Source: CALMZY01 sp052033915 (GTDB lineage: Bacteria > Verrucomicrobiota > Kiritimatiellia > CAIQIC01 > JAGNIJ01). From it: a stretch of 64,000 nt of DNA. The stretch covers positions 310,001 to 374,000 of the forward strand of contig JBPOJF010000006.1 of assembly GCA_052033915.1 (NCBI GenBank). Reading direction: 5' to 3'. How positions within the stretch are numbered: the first letter of the stretch is position 1; every line of letters starts with the position of its first letter. The notes under the pieces are model-generated. The model was given only the letters and a program-made list of their open reading frames with translations. It did no database searches and was not told the DNA's origin. This document shows positions 17,101 to 24,400 of the stretch, in pieces. A program made the translations under genes and the position numbers.

Positions 17101-18113
17101 AAAGCGCTGTCCAACTTCTTCACGCCTTCCACAATCATGTGATTCAGCTTGTGGGCCACAGACTCGTTGGCCACCCGAATCCCGTTGCAGACCGCATGGG
17201 CGTTCGAAACGCCGTGCCCAATAATGGTGACGCCGTTCACGCCCAGCAAGGGCGCGCCGCCGTACATCGACGGATCGGCCTTCTTCTTGATCGAGTTGAT
17301 CCCCGGCCTCAACAGCATCGCGCCGAGAAGGCGAACCCAGTTCTTTGTAAATTCTTCCTTGAGCCACTTGCCTATCGCGTGGGCCGCGCTCTCGCTCGTC
17401 TTCAGCACCACGTTGCCGACGAAACCGTCGCACACCACAACGTCAATGCGGCCCTCATACAGGTCATGCCCCTCGACATTCCCCGCGAAATTCAACCCGG
17501 ACCGCTCCAGGATCTTGAACGTCTCCTTGGTCGTCTCGTTGCCCTTCAAATCCTCCGTGCCGACGCTCAGCAGGCCGACCGACGGATTCTCCCGGCCCAC
17601 GATCTGCCGGGAGTACACCGAGCCCATCACGGCAAACTGCGACAGGATGGTCGGCGTGCAGTCCGTCGTCGCGCCGGCGTCCAGCAGGACGAACGGCTTG
17701 ACCGGCGTCGGCATCACGCAGGCGATCGCCGCCCGGTCCACCCCTTCCAGCGTCCGCAGCTTGAGCTGGGATGCCGCGACGGCTGCGCCGGTGTTGCCGG
17801 CCGAAAAGACCGCATCCGCTTCGCCGGCCTTGATCAGATCGACCGCGAGGCTGATCGAGGAATCCTTCTTCCGGCGGATCGCCGTGGCGGGCGACTCGTC
17901 CATCGACACCACCTTGGCCGCGTGCCGGATCTCGATGATGCCGGGAATCTCCCCCCACGAGGACAACTCGCGACGGATCGTCGCCTCATCCCCGACGAGG
18001 AACAGCTTGGAAATGCCCTTCACGGAGCGCGCGGCTTCCACCGCGCCCGCGATGATCTCCTTGGGAGCGAAATCGCCCCCCATGGCATCCACGGCTATGC
18101 GCGACTCACTCAT
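17097..18113 (-). CDS. plsX: Phosphate acyltransferase PlsX
   Basis: 338 residues starting with the family-typical RIAVDAMGGDFAPKEII, with VFSAGNTGAAVAAS, VLLDAGATTDCTP and the C-terminal PLLGVNGVTIIGHG. It makes acyl-phosphate from acyl-ACP for phospholipid synthesis. It overlaps rpmF by eight bases upstream and fabH by four downstream, the common rpmF-plsX-fab arrangement. Confidence 0.96.
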   Translation of the reverse strand: MSESRIAVDAMGGDFAPKEIIAGAVEAARSVKGISKLFLVGDEATIRRELSSWGEIPGIIEIRHAAKVVSMDESPATAIRRKKDSSISLAVDLIKAGEADAVFSAGNTGAAVAASQLKLRTLEGVDRAAIACVMPTPVKPFVLLDAGATTDCTPTILSQFAVMGSVYSRQIVGRENPSVGLLSVGTEDLKGNETTKETFKILERSGLNFAGNVEGHDLYEGRIDVVVCDGFVGNVVLKTSESAAHAIGKWLKEEFTKNWVRLLGAMLLRPGINSIKKKADPSMYGGAPLLGVNGVTIIGHGVSNAHAVCNGIRVANESVAHKLNHMIVEGVKKLDSAL

Positions 18114-18291
18114 CCGCGGAAATGATCAACACCTGCCGTCCCCGATACGCGCCGCACTTGGGGCACACGCGATGAGGCAAATGGGGCTCTCCACATTTCG
18201 GGCAGGCCTTGGCCGCCGGAATCGCTCTCTTGTGCGATGCCGCGCGCATCCGGGCCTTGCTTTTCGATTTCTTCCTCTTTGGAACACCCAT
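18106..18291 (-). CDS. rpmF: 50S ribosomal protein L32
   Basis: 61 residues starting MGVPKRKKSKSKARMRAASHK, with a four-Cys zinc ribbon (CPKCGEPHLPHRVCPKCG). A small basic large-subunit protein. It overlaps plsX by eight bases and follows yceD by 12, which ties ribosome output to the phospholipid and fatty acid genes in one transcript. Confidence 0.97.
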   Translation of the reverse strand: MGVPKRKKSKSKARMRAASHKRAIPAAKACPKCGEPHLPHRVCPKCGAYRGRQVLIISADE

Positions 18292-18303
18292 GGAAGTCTC
18301 TCC

Positions 18304-18771
18304 TTACTTCAGTTTCAACTTATCCAATTCCGACCATCTGCCCCCGTCACCGGACGCCGGCTTGCAGGAACACGGCCCTTCATTCCAGTTCTTACCGCAC
18401 CGCGGACACAAGCCTTTGCACGTAGGTGAGCAGAGGGGAAATGTCGCAAGATTTACGAGGATATCTTCGCGGATATCCTCCGTCAAATCCACCGTCTCTG
18501 TGCCTTCCGGCACGGCGTAAGCGCGTAGAAAAGACGAAACCGTCATGGTTGTCGAGAAAAAATCCGCGCACTTTGAGCATTCAAAGGCCATTTTGACTCT
18601 CAACGTGCCGCTGACAATCAACTCGCGAGAGACCTTTTCGACCTGAAAATCGTAGCAAACCGGCCCTTCCGGCTTCGCCGGCGGGCCCCCCCCCAATTCC
18701 AGAATTTCCGCCGGCTCCTCGCCTTCAAAGCGCTCCCCCTCCGGCGGAATTTTTGCGACTTCGATTTTCAT
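18304..18771 (-). CDS. yceD: DUF177 (YceD) family protein
   Basis: 155 residues, acidic, with a central CSKCADFF and a Cys-rich C-terminal CSPTCKGLCPRCG, typical of bacterial DUF177 proteins located before rpmF. Work on the family links it to 23S rRNA levels, but the biochemistry is unsettled. The call rests on position directly upstream of rpmF and on the Cys pattern. Confidence 0.88.
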   Translation of the reverse strand: MKIEVAKIPPEGERFEGEEPAEILELGGGPPAKPEGPVCYDFQVEKVSRELIVSGTLRVKMAFECSKCADFFSTTMTVSSFLRAYAVPEGTETVDLTEDIREDILVNLATFPLCSPTCKGLCPRCGKNWNEGPCSCKPASGDGGRWSELDKLKLK

Positions 18772-18818
18772 GAGGTTCGGCGGCTCCCCAGGCCGTTCGG
18801 CCGGGTCCGGGCACGCGG

Positions 18819-19310
18819 CTACTTCCGCCCGCCCTTCCCCAGCTTGGCGATCAGCGCCTCCTGAACGGGCGGGGCGACGAAGTTGCTGACATCGCCGCCG
18901 AGTTGCGCGACTTCCCGCACGGTGCTGGAACTGACGTAGCTGTAGTCCTCGTTCGGCATCAGGAAGATGGTCTCGATGTCCGGCGCGATCTTGCGGTTCG
19001 TCAACGCCATCTGGAATTCGAACTCGAAGTCCGAAAACGCCCTCAGGCCGCGAACCACGATATGAACGCCCTTCGACCGGACGTAGTTCATCAGGAGGCC
19101 GCTGAACGACTCCACGGAGACGTTTGGAAAATTCCTCGTCACCTCGCGAACCATGCCCACGCGCTCGTCGATATTGAACAACAGCGCTTTGCGCGAGTCG
19201 TCCGCAACGGCGATGGTGAGGTGATCGACCAGCTTGGACGCGCGCTCGATCAGGTCGAGATGGCCCAGTGTGATCGGATCAAACGTTCCGGCATAAACGG
19301 CATTTTTCAT
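18819..19310 (-). CDS. coaD: Pantetheine-phosphate adenylyltransferase
   Basis: 163 residues from the ATG at 19310 (MKNAVYAGTFDPITLGHLDL), which overlaps the rsmD stop (TGATG) and has AGGAG six bases upstream; I prefer it to an upstream in-frame start. The nucleotidylyltransferase motif TLGH (14-17) and the SSTVRE motif near 130 are present. It makes dephospho-CoA, the penultimate step of CoA synthesis, which feeds the 4'-phosphopantetheine of ACP encoded downstream. Confidence 0.95.
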   Translation of the reverse strand: MKNAVYAGTFDPITLGHLDLIERASKLVDHLTIAVADDSRKALLFNIDERVGMVREVTRNFPNVSVESFSGLLMNYVRSKGVHIVVRGLRAFSDFEFEFQMALTNRKIAPDIETIFLMPNEDYSYVSSSTVREVAQLGGDVSNFVAPPVQEALIAKLGKGGRK

Positions 19311-19867
19311 CAATCGCTCCTCCTCAACATCAGCAGTCGTGTGCCCCCATACGTCCGATCTCGAAGGATATTCCATCCCGGCCGGACCGGCACATTTTCC
19401 GACGCGCCCTGCTCGAACACCAACACTCCGCCGGGCGACAAAATACCACCCTCCTCCAGCGCCGGCAAGATCGCCTCTAGCCGGCGGGTCCGACCTTCCC
19501 GGTCGTACGGCGGGTCGGCGAGAATCAGGTGAAACGGCTCGCCGGTCCAGCCTTTTCTAAGGAATAGGTCCACATCGGACTGACGAATCATCGTCTCCCC
19601 GCCGTCGCGGCAGAGGGTTTGGACGTTTTCCTTCAGCGTCGCGAGCGCCCGGCGATCGCTTTCCACCCAGCAGACGAACGACGCACCGCGGCTCCAAGCC
19701 TCGATACCCAGCGCGCCCGAACCGGCAAACAGATCGAGAACCCGCGTCCCCACGACCGCCGCGCCGAGCGAGTTGAACAGCGCCGCGCGAACCTTGTCCT
19801 GTGTCGGCCGGATACCGCCCGGGACACGAATTTCACGCCGCGAGATGCTGCCGCCGGAAACACGCAT
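19310..19867 (-). CDS. rsmD: 16S rRNA (guanine966-N2)-methyltransferase RsmD
   Basis: 185 residues. The RNA-binding start MRVSGGSISRREIRVPGG, the SAM loop LDLFAGSGALG at 44-54 and the catalytic DPPY at 118-121 are all present. It methylates 16S rRNA in the small-subunit head. It is paired with coaD, a very common bacterial arrangement, and heads the long minus-strand run. Confidence 0.95.
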   Translation of the reverse strand: MRVSGGSISRREIRVPGGIRPTQDKVRAALFNSLGAAVVGTRVLDLFAGSGALGIEAWSRGASFVCWVESDRRALATLKENVQTLCRDGGETMIRQSDVDLFLRKGWTGEPFHLILADPPYDREGRTRRLEAILPALEEGGILSPGGVLVFEQGASENVPVRPGWNILRDRTYGGTRLLMLRRSD

Positions 19868-19869
19868 GG

Positions 19870-19941
19870 TCAGCCGTTGGGACCGGCACCCCCGACAGGG
19901 CTACCCAGGTAGAACGCCCCCAGCTTTTCGTAATCCTGCAT
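19870..19941 (-). CDS. 23-residue reading frame with strong ribosome binding site, possible gene remnant or leader
   Basis: ATG at 19941 preceded by AAAGGAGA at a seven-base distance, then MQDYEKLGAFYLGSPVGGAG and a stop three bases before the rsmD start. The N-terminal part reads like the opening of a normal longer protein that has lost its body, but I cannot name the family with confidence. It could be a leader peptide coupling to rsmD. The rest of the gap up to 20123 shows no gene. Confidence 0.4.
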   Translation of the reverse strand: MQDYEKLGAFYLGSPVGGAGPNG

Positions 19942-20123
19942 GAGCAAGTCTCCTTTGACGACAAGGCTTCTCGATCTCCCGATATGGTACGTCACGCCGT
20001 CGCCGCCGTCCACTCCGCACTCAAGCCCGGGGGCGCCGGACGGAACTTTTTTTGTGGATTATCAACCGGGGCGCGCCTCCTTGACTTCACAGGCCGGCCG
20101 GTGAACAATTCCCTGCGGCTGCC

Positions 20124-21362
20124 ATGCCTGCGAAAAACGTGACAGAACAAATCCAGGCCAACCGGATCGACGGCGCCGTGGTCGTCTGTCGGACGCTTGT
20201 ATCGTCTTTCGTCAAAGACCCCGCGCGCATCGCCGAAACGGCCGAAATGGCCCGGCACGCCCAGTTGCTGGCGAGCAAACTTCAGTTCCCCTTGTCGGAC
20301 GTGCAGAAGATGATCCTCGCCGCCTGGCTGTCGGCGCTCGACGACCGGCGGGACCTGATCGATCCGCTCATCGCCCAGCACGGCTTGACGGAGGTTCTCG
20401 GCCTCGGCAAGCATGCCCCGGACGAGACCCATCCCCATCTCGGATTCCAGATCCTGAGCCTCCTTTCCGGGTACGAGGAATTGAAGAAGGCAAAACCCGG
20501 CATCGAGAAGGATCCCGAGGCCGTTCAGAAGGATCTTCGCGATCTCTGGGCCGTGACCCCGACCCGGCGGAGCCTGCTCAACCGGTTCATGCTCATCCTG
20601 AAAGACGAGTTGTTCCTCCAAAGCATCGAGGCCTCCGGCGCCAGAATCCTGATCGTGGACCCCAAGGAGGTCGCCTCGTCCGAACTGTCCCTCCCCCTCA
20701 AGAGCAAGAACTACCATGTCAAGGCGGTCGGCCATGTGCAGGGCGCGCTGAAGGCGATAGCCCTGGAAACTCCCGACGTCATTCTCTGCGAAATGAAGCT
20801 GCTCGTGGAGGACGGTCTCTCCTTCTGCCGGACGATCAAGTCGGACCCGGATCTCCGGGGCATTCCGTTCATCATGATGACCTCCAGCAAGAGCCAGCGC
20901 GTGGCGCGGGATTGCCTCAAGGCCGGAGCGGACGATGTCTTCGTCCGGCCGGTCGACATGGAACTGGTCTTCATCCGGCTCCGGAAGATACTCGGCGCGG
21001 CCCCGTCGAAGCCGGAGGGCGGAATGATCGGCTCGCTGAAGGACATCCAGCTCAGCGACCTCATCCAGATCCTGTGCGCGGGCGCGAAAACCACCCGGGT
21101 CGAACTCGTCCACGGCGGCGAACGAGGCGCGATCTACATCCAGGGCGGCGACATCATCGAAGCCGAAGCCGGCGAGTTCCGCGCCGAGACGGCGTTCTAC
21201 AGAATCATGGGCTGGAAAGAGGGAACATTCGCCACGCGGACCCCCCGGACATTCCCCGCGCGCGCTATCCAGGCTCCGGCCATGGGCCTCCTCATGGAAG
21301 CCGCGCGGCGGAACGACGAAGGCATCGCGCCGGACACCGCGCAAACGGAACCCGCGGAATAA
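20124..21362 (+). CDS. Degenerate HD-like + pseudo-receiver + DUF4388 regulatory protein
   Basis: 412 residues. Residues 35-120 resemble the helical core of an HD/HD-GYP domain but lack its His-Asp pairs. Residues 173-290 are a response-regulator receiver fold (ARILIVD, then PDVILCEMKLLVEDG, then GADDVFVRPVD). The phosphoacceptor Asp is Glu223 and the conserved Lys is Arg275, so normal phosphorylation is unlikely. Residues 300-372 are a DUF4388 (PATAN-like) domain, found in gliding and second-messenger proteins. It is probably an output or scaffold protein working constitutively or by protein contact. Its start is in a 182-base gap with no obvious promoter. Confidence 0.7.
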   Translation: MPAKNVTEQIQANRIDGAVVVCRTLVSSFVKDPARIAETAEMARHAQLLASKLQFPLSDVQKMILAAWLSALDDRRDLIDPLIAQHGLTEVLGLGKHAPDETHPHLGFQILSLLSGYEELKKAKPGIEKDPEAVQKDLRDLWAVTPTRRSLLNRFMLILKDELFLQSIEASGARILIVDPKEVASSELSLPLKSKNYHVKAVGHVQGALKAIALETPDVILCEMKLLVEDGLSFCRTIKSDPDLRGIPFIMMTSSKSQRVARDCLKAGADDVFVRPVDMELVFIRLRKILGAAPSKPEGGMIGSLKDIQLSDLIQILCAGAKTTRVELVHGGERGAIYIQGGDIIEAEAGEFRAETAFYRIMGWKEGTFATRTPRTFPARAIQAPAMGLLMEAARRNDEGIAPDTAQTEPAE

Positions 21363-21464
21363 ACGGGATTTCCAAGGACGCGCCAACGGACAGTTGACTC
21401 CGCGTTCCGCTTCGGAGAGGATGCGCCGAACATTTTGGGGGAGCACCCCAGAGGAGATATCACC

Positions 21465-22298
21465 ATGCCGGAGAGAAACCTGGTCTATCGCGGAAAATCG
21501 AAAGACGTCATCCGGATCGCTGAGGGCCCTCACGCCGGGAAATACAGGCTCGTCTTCACCGACAGAGCCACGGGCTACCTGGAAAACGGGAAACCCGTCT
21601 TCGACCCCGGGTACGACAAGGTGGTCGGCGAAATCCCCGGGAAAGGCGCCATTGCCTGCCGGTTCGCCGCGCATTTTTTCAACCTGCTGAAGAAGAAGGG
21701 CATCCCGTCGCACTACATCGACACGGTCGCGGAGAACGAGATGATCGTGGAACCCGCCATCCCGCTGAGCATGGCGCCGGAAGCGCCGGAGTTTCCCGGG
21801 TCCGCCCCACTGTCGAACCTTGAGTTCACCTGGCGCAACAACGCCACCGGCAGCTTCTGGAGGCGGTATCCCTTCGTGAGGCCGTGCAAGCCGCTTCACA
21901 AGGTTGTGGAAATCTGGACCAAGGGCGACAGCGACATCCTGATCACCGCGGAGGCCATCGAGGCCGCGGGCGCGATGAACAGGAACGAGATCGCCGAAAG
22001 CGTGAAACTCGTGAAGGACATCGCCGAAATCGTCTCCGAGGAATTCGCCGCGCACGGCCTTCACGTCATCGACGGCAAGTTCGAGCTGGGCCGATTGAAA
22101 GACGGGGACGGCCGGATCGTCATCATCGACGAGATATCGCCGGACGTGCTGCGCGTGTGCCGGGGGTTCTCCCCTGACCCGAACGGCAACTGCACGGAAT
22201 ACGCGCGGTGCGCGCAGACGGCTTGCGCCGACGGGAAGAGGACCATCAAGAACCGGAACCAGGTCGCCGCCGCCGATTTCATCAACGTGTTCGTGTGA
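21465..22298 (+). CDS. purC: Phosphoribosylaminoimidazole-succinocarboxamide synthase (SAICAR synthetase)
   Basis: 277 residues from the ATG at 21465 (MPERNLVYRGKSKDV) with GAGGAG eight bases upstream; an in-frame TTG at 21435 is less likely. YRGKSKDV, KGAIACRFAAHFF, HGLHVIDGKFELGR and IIDEISPDVLRV mark the SAICAR synthetase fold. The form resembles the divergent clostridial-type PurC rather than the E. coli enzyme. It joins aspartate to CAIR in purine synthesis. A weak TTGACT/GAGGAT promoter-like pair (17-base gap) is in the leader. Confidence 0.88.
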   Translation: MPERNLVYRGKSKDVIRIAEGPHAGKYRLVFTDRATGYLENGKPVFDPGYDKVVGEIPGKGAIACRFAAHFFNLLKKKGIPSHYIDTVAENEMIVEPAIPLSMAPEAPEFPGSAPLSNLEFTWRNNATGSFWRRYPFVRPCKPLHKVVEIWTKGDSDILITAEAIEAAGAMNRNEIAESVKLVKDIAEIVSEEFAAHGLHVIDGKFELGRLKDGDGRIVIIDEISPDVLRVCRGFSPDPNGNCTEYARCAQTACADGKRTIKNRNQVAAADFINVFV

Positions 22299-22364
22299 CG
22301 GCCGGGGACTCCGCTCCGGATGGATCGAAACGGATGAGGACGGCGGCAGGGATTTGAACAGGCC

Positions 22365-23345
22365 TTACGGCACGCCCAGCAACCGCTTCACGGCATCGGT
22401 CAGTTCCGCGCCCTTCAAATTGCGGCCAATGACCTGGCCGTTTTGATCCAGGAGGAAGCTCGTTGCCTCGCCGAAGACGCCCAGCTTCCGCAGAAGCGCC
22501 GGGTCGGGGGTCGCCTGCGGCCAGCTCATTCGATAGGCCCGTTGGAAATCCTTCGAATCCGCGCCGGCCAGGTTGAATCCGACGATCTCAAAACCGTGGG
22601 CCTTGTAGCTCCGGTACAGTTCCACCAGGTTGGGCAATTCGCGCTTCCACGGCTCCCATGTCGGAAGCCAGAAATCCACAAGAACCACCTTGCCCCGCAA
22701 ATCGGACAAGCGTAACGCCGACCCGTCCGCCTGCGTCGTTTGGAAATCGGGGAACGAGGCCCCGGCCGCCGAGCGGGCGCGTGTGCGGTACATCTCCATC
22801 GCCGTGACCGATAACGAACTGTCGCCCCGATCGCCGGGTCTCACGATCGTCAACGGAACATCGCGGCCCTGTCCGCCCCAGTACCGGTACGACTGGGGGT
22901 CATAGAGGGGACTCGCCTTGTAATCCTTGATCAGATTTCCGATGGCCGCCTCGTCGCCCATTTTCGAATAGACTTCCGCGGACCTGACATACGCCTTGCG
23001 CAGGGCCGGAACCGCCTGCTGTCGGTAACGGCGGATGATCTCCTGCAGGATCGAGATCGCCTTGTTCTGGTCATTCAGCATGTCGCTGTAAACCATCGCT
23101 TTGATCACGTTGACTTCCACCACGCTGTCCCAATCGCGATCCGCCTGGGCCCGGTTTTCCGCGCTTTCGATCCGGCTGAAAAGCTCCGTCCATTCCGCGT
23201 CCGTATGATACCCGTGCCCCATGGCCTGCATCTTGCTGAGCAGCGCCTTCGTCTCGGCAGAGTAAACCCCGCCCTGCGCGAAGGCGGCAAGGGAACACGC
23301 GCACAGCAAGGAAACAAAAAGATATATTGTTCGAATCGTTTTCAT
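22365..23345 (-). CDS. Secreted TlpA-like thioredoxin-fold protein lacking the CxxC
   Basis: 326 residues: signal peptide (KTIRTIYLFVSLLCACSLAAFA, cleavage near 23), a helical tetratricopeptide-like region (about 60-145), then a TlpA/AhpC-type thioredoxin fold (about 195-326; FPDFQTTQADGSALRLSDLRG, GKVVLVDFW). Where family members have W-C-x-x-C, this one reads W230-E-P-W-K234, so both redox Cys are missing and it cannot act as a normal disulfide reductase. Probably periplasmic, with a binding or chaperone-like role. It follows the beta-barrel gene on the same strand by 160 bases. Confidence 0.78.
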   Translation of the reverse strand: MKTIRTIYLFVSLLCACSLAAFAQGGVYSAETKALLSKMQAMGHGYHTDAEWTELFSRIESAENRAQADRDWDSVVEVNVIKAMVYSDMLNDQNKAISILQEIIRRYRQQAVPALRKAYVRSAEVYSKMGDEAAIGNLIKDYKASPLYDPQSYRYWGGQGRDVPLTIVRPGDRGDSSLSVTAMEMYRTRARSAAGASFPDFQTTQADGSALRLSDLRGKVVLVDFWLPTWEPWKRELPNLVELYRSYKAHGFEIVGFNLAGADSKDFQRAYRMSWPQATPDPALLRKLGVFGEATSFLLDQNGQVIGRNLKGAELTDAVKRLLGVP

Positions 23346-23505
23346 TCGGAACCTTCCATTGCCTCATACGTTACAACAACAGCCGCAGGAAATGAAGCAG
23401 GATTCGGAGCGCCAAACAACACACGAAAACCGCGAAGAAAACCCTCCGGAAACTCGCCGCCGCCGTCCTCATCCATCGCGGCGCGCGCGGCGAAGGGACG
23501 TCGGC

Positions 23506-24075
23506 CTACCAATTCTGACCGTAGCCGAAACCGAGGGTCCAGTAATCGCCGACCGCCTCGACGGCGCTCCAGGTCCGGCGCGCGTACACCTCGAAGAAAT
23601 GGAAACCGCCGGACAGCGACACCCTCACCCCGCCCTCCACATGCCCCGCCCAGGTTGACTCGACGCGCTCCTCCTCCCGAAGCTTGTTCCGGTCCTCCTC
23701 ATCGCTGTCAAACAGGTAATTGTAACTGGCGCCGGCGCCCGCGTACGGAGCGAACCGCCTGTGCGGCATGATCCGAAGAATCATCCCCACCCCGCCGAAC
23801 GTGGAGTCGATCCGGTCGTGCCGCAACGTGTTCAGGAAGAACTGGCCGATGACCGGCGTGTTGACGAGCCAGGTCGCGTCCTCGAAGCCGATTCCGTAAA
23901 CGCCGTCCTGCGGACTCCCCTGGACGCTGAAGCTCATCCCGCCGGGCGCCTCGTAATCCTTGACATCGTAGGCGAACCCGCGCAACGACGCCAGGCCGAC
24001 CGCCAGCATAAGCAGGATGAATCGGCTCGCCTGGGAAGATCCGCCACTCATGATCCACGACCGAATATGATTCAC
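23506..24075 (-). CDS. Outer-membrane beta-barrel candidate
   Basis: 189 residues with a hydrophobic signal (ASRFILLMLAVGLASLRGFA) and alternating beta segments such as FGGVGMILRIMP, APYAGAGASYNYLF and the C-terminal YWTLGFGYGQNW, which ends in an aromatic residue as outer-membrane barrels do. Function unknown; it may form a small barrel of 8-10 strands. Alternative starts at Met9 or later are possible. It precedes the TlpA-like gene, so both may be envelope proteins of one transcript. Confidence 0.6.
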   Translation of the reverse strand: MNHIRSWIMSGGSSQASRFILLMLAVGLASLRGFAYDVKDYEAPGGMSFSVQGSPQDGVYGIGFEDATWLVNTPVIGQFFLNTLRHDRIDSTFGGVGMILRIMPHRRFAPYAGAGASYNYLFDSDEEDRNKLREEERVESTWAGHVEGGVRVSLSGGFHFFEVYARRTWSAVEAVGDYWTLGFGYGQNW

Positions 24076-24400
24076 ACCCGGCCCATCGAAAAGCCTTTTT
24101 ACGCTCCATCCCCCTTGCGTTCAGCCTGATTATAATGATGCAGCACTGCTTGCATTCAAACGACAGACAGGTATTCTGCCGACGCTCGCGGAATAAGACC
24201 GGGTATTTACAATCTTTTGCGAAGCAATAAGATACAATCATGCAGGACGTTTTTTGATGGATTTTGCGCGCGTACGGCTCAACGACAGCGGACGATCCGG
24301 CAGGGCGGAAGGCGGGGATTTTTTCGCGCCCCGCTTGGAAAAGCAATCGCAGGGGCGGACTGCGAATGCTAAATAGAGCCATTCAGAGGAGAAACGGAAC
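24076..24400. other. 325-base intergenic region upstream of glnN
   Basis: No gene is visible. It is AT-richer than its surroundings and separates the divergent beta-barrel gene and glnN. It contains the promoter-like pair at 24206-24233 and an AGGAG-type ribosome binding site just before the glnN ATG. Confidence 0.5.
24206..24233 (+). promoter_or_regulatory. Possible sigma-70 promoter for glnN
   Basis: TTTACA at 24206-24211 and TAAGAT at 24228-24233 with a 16-base spacer, about 170 bases before the glnN ATG. No sigma-54 GG/GC element is apparent. Confidence 0.35.

Noticed and set aside
19992..22064. A 690-codon open frame on the minus strand
   Set aside because: It is antisense to the DUF4388 protein and purC, both of which have family motifs; its own protein is low-complexity Arg/Gly/Asp-rich sequence typical of GC-rich shadow frames. 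Similar long antisense frames over glnN (24383-26002), nadE (26663-28477) and both carB genes were rejected for the same reason.
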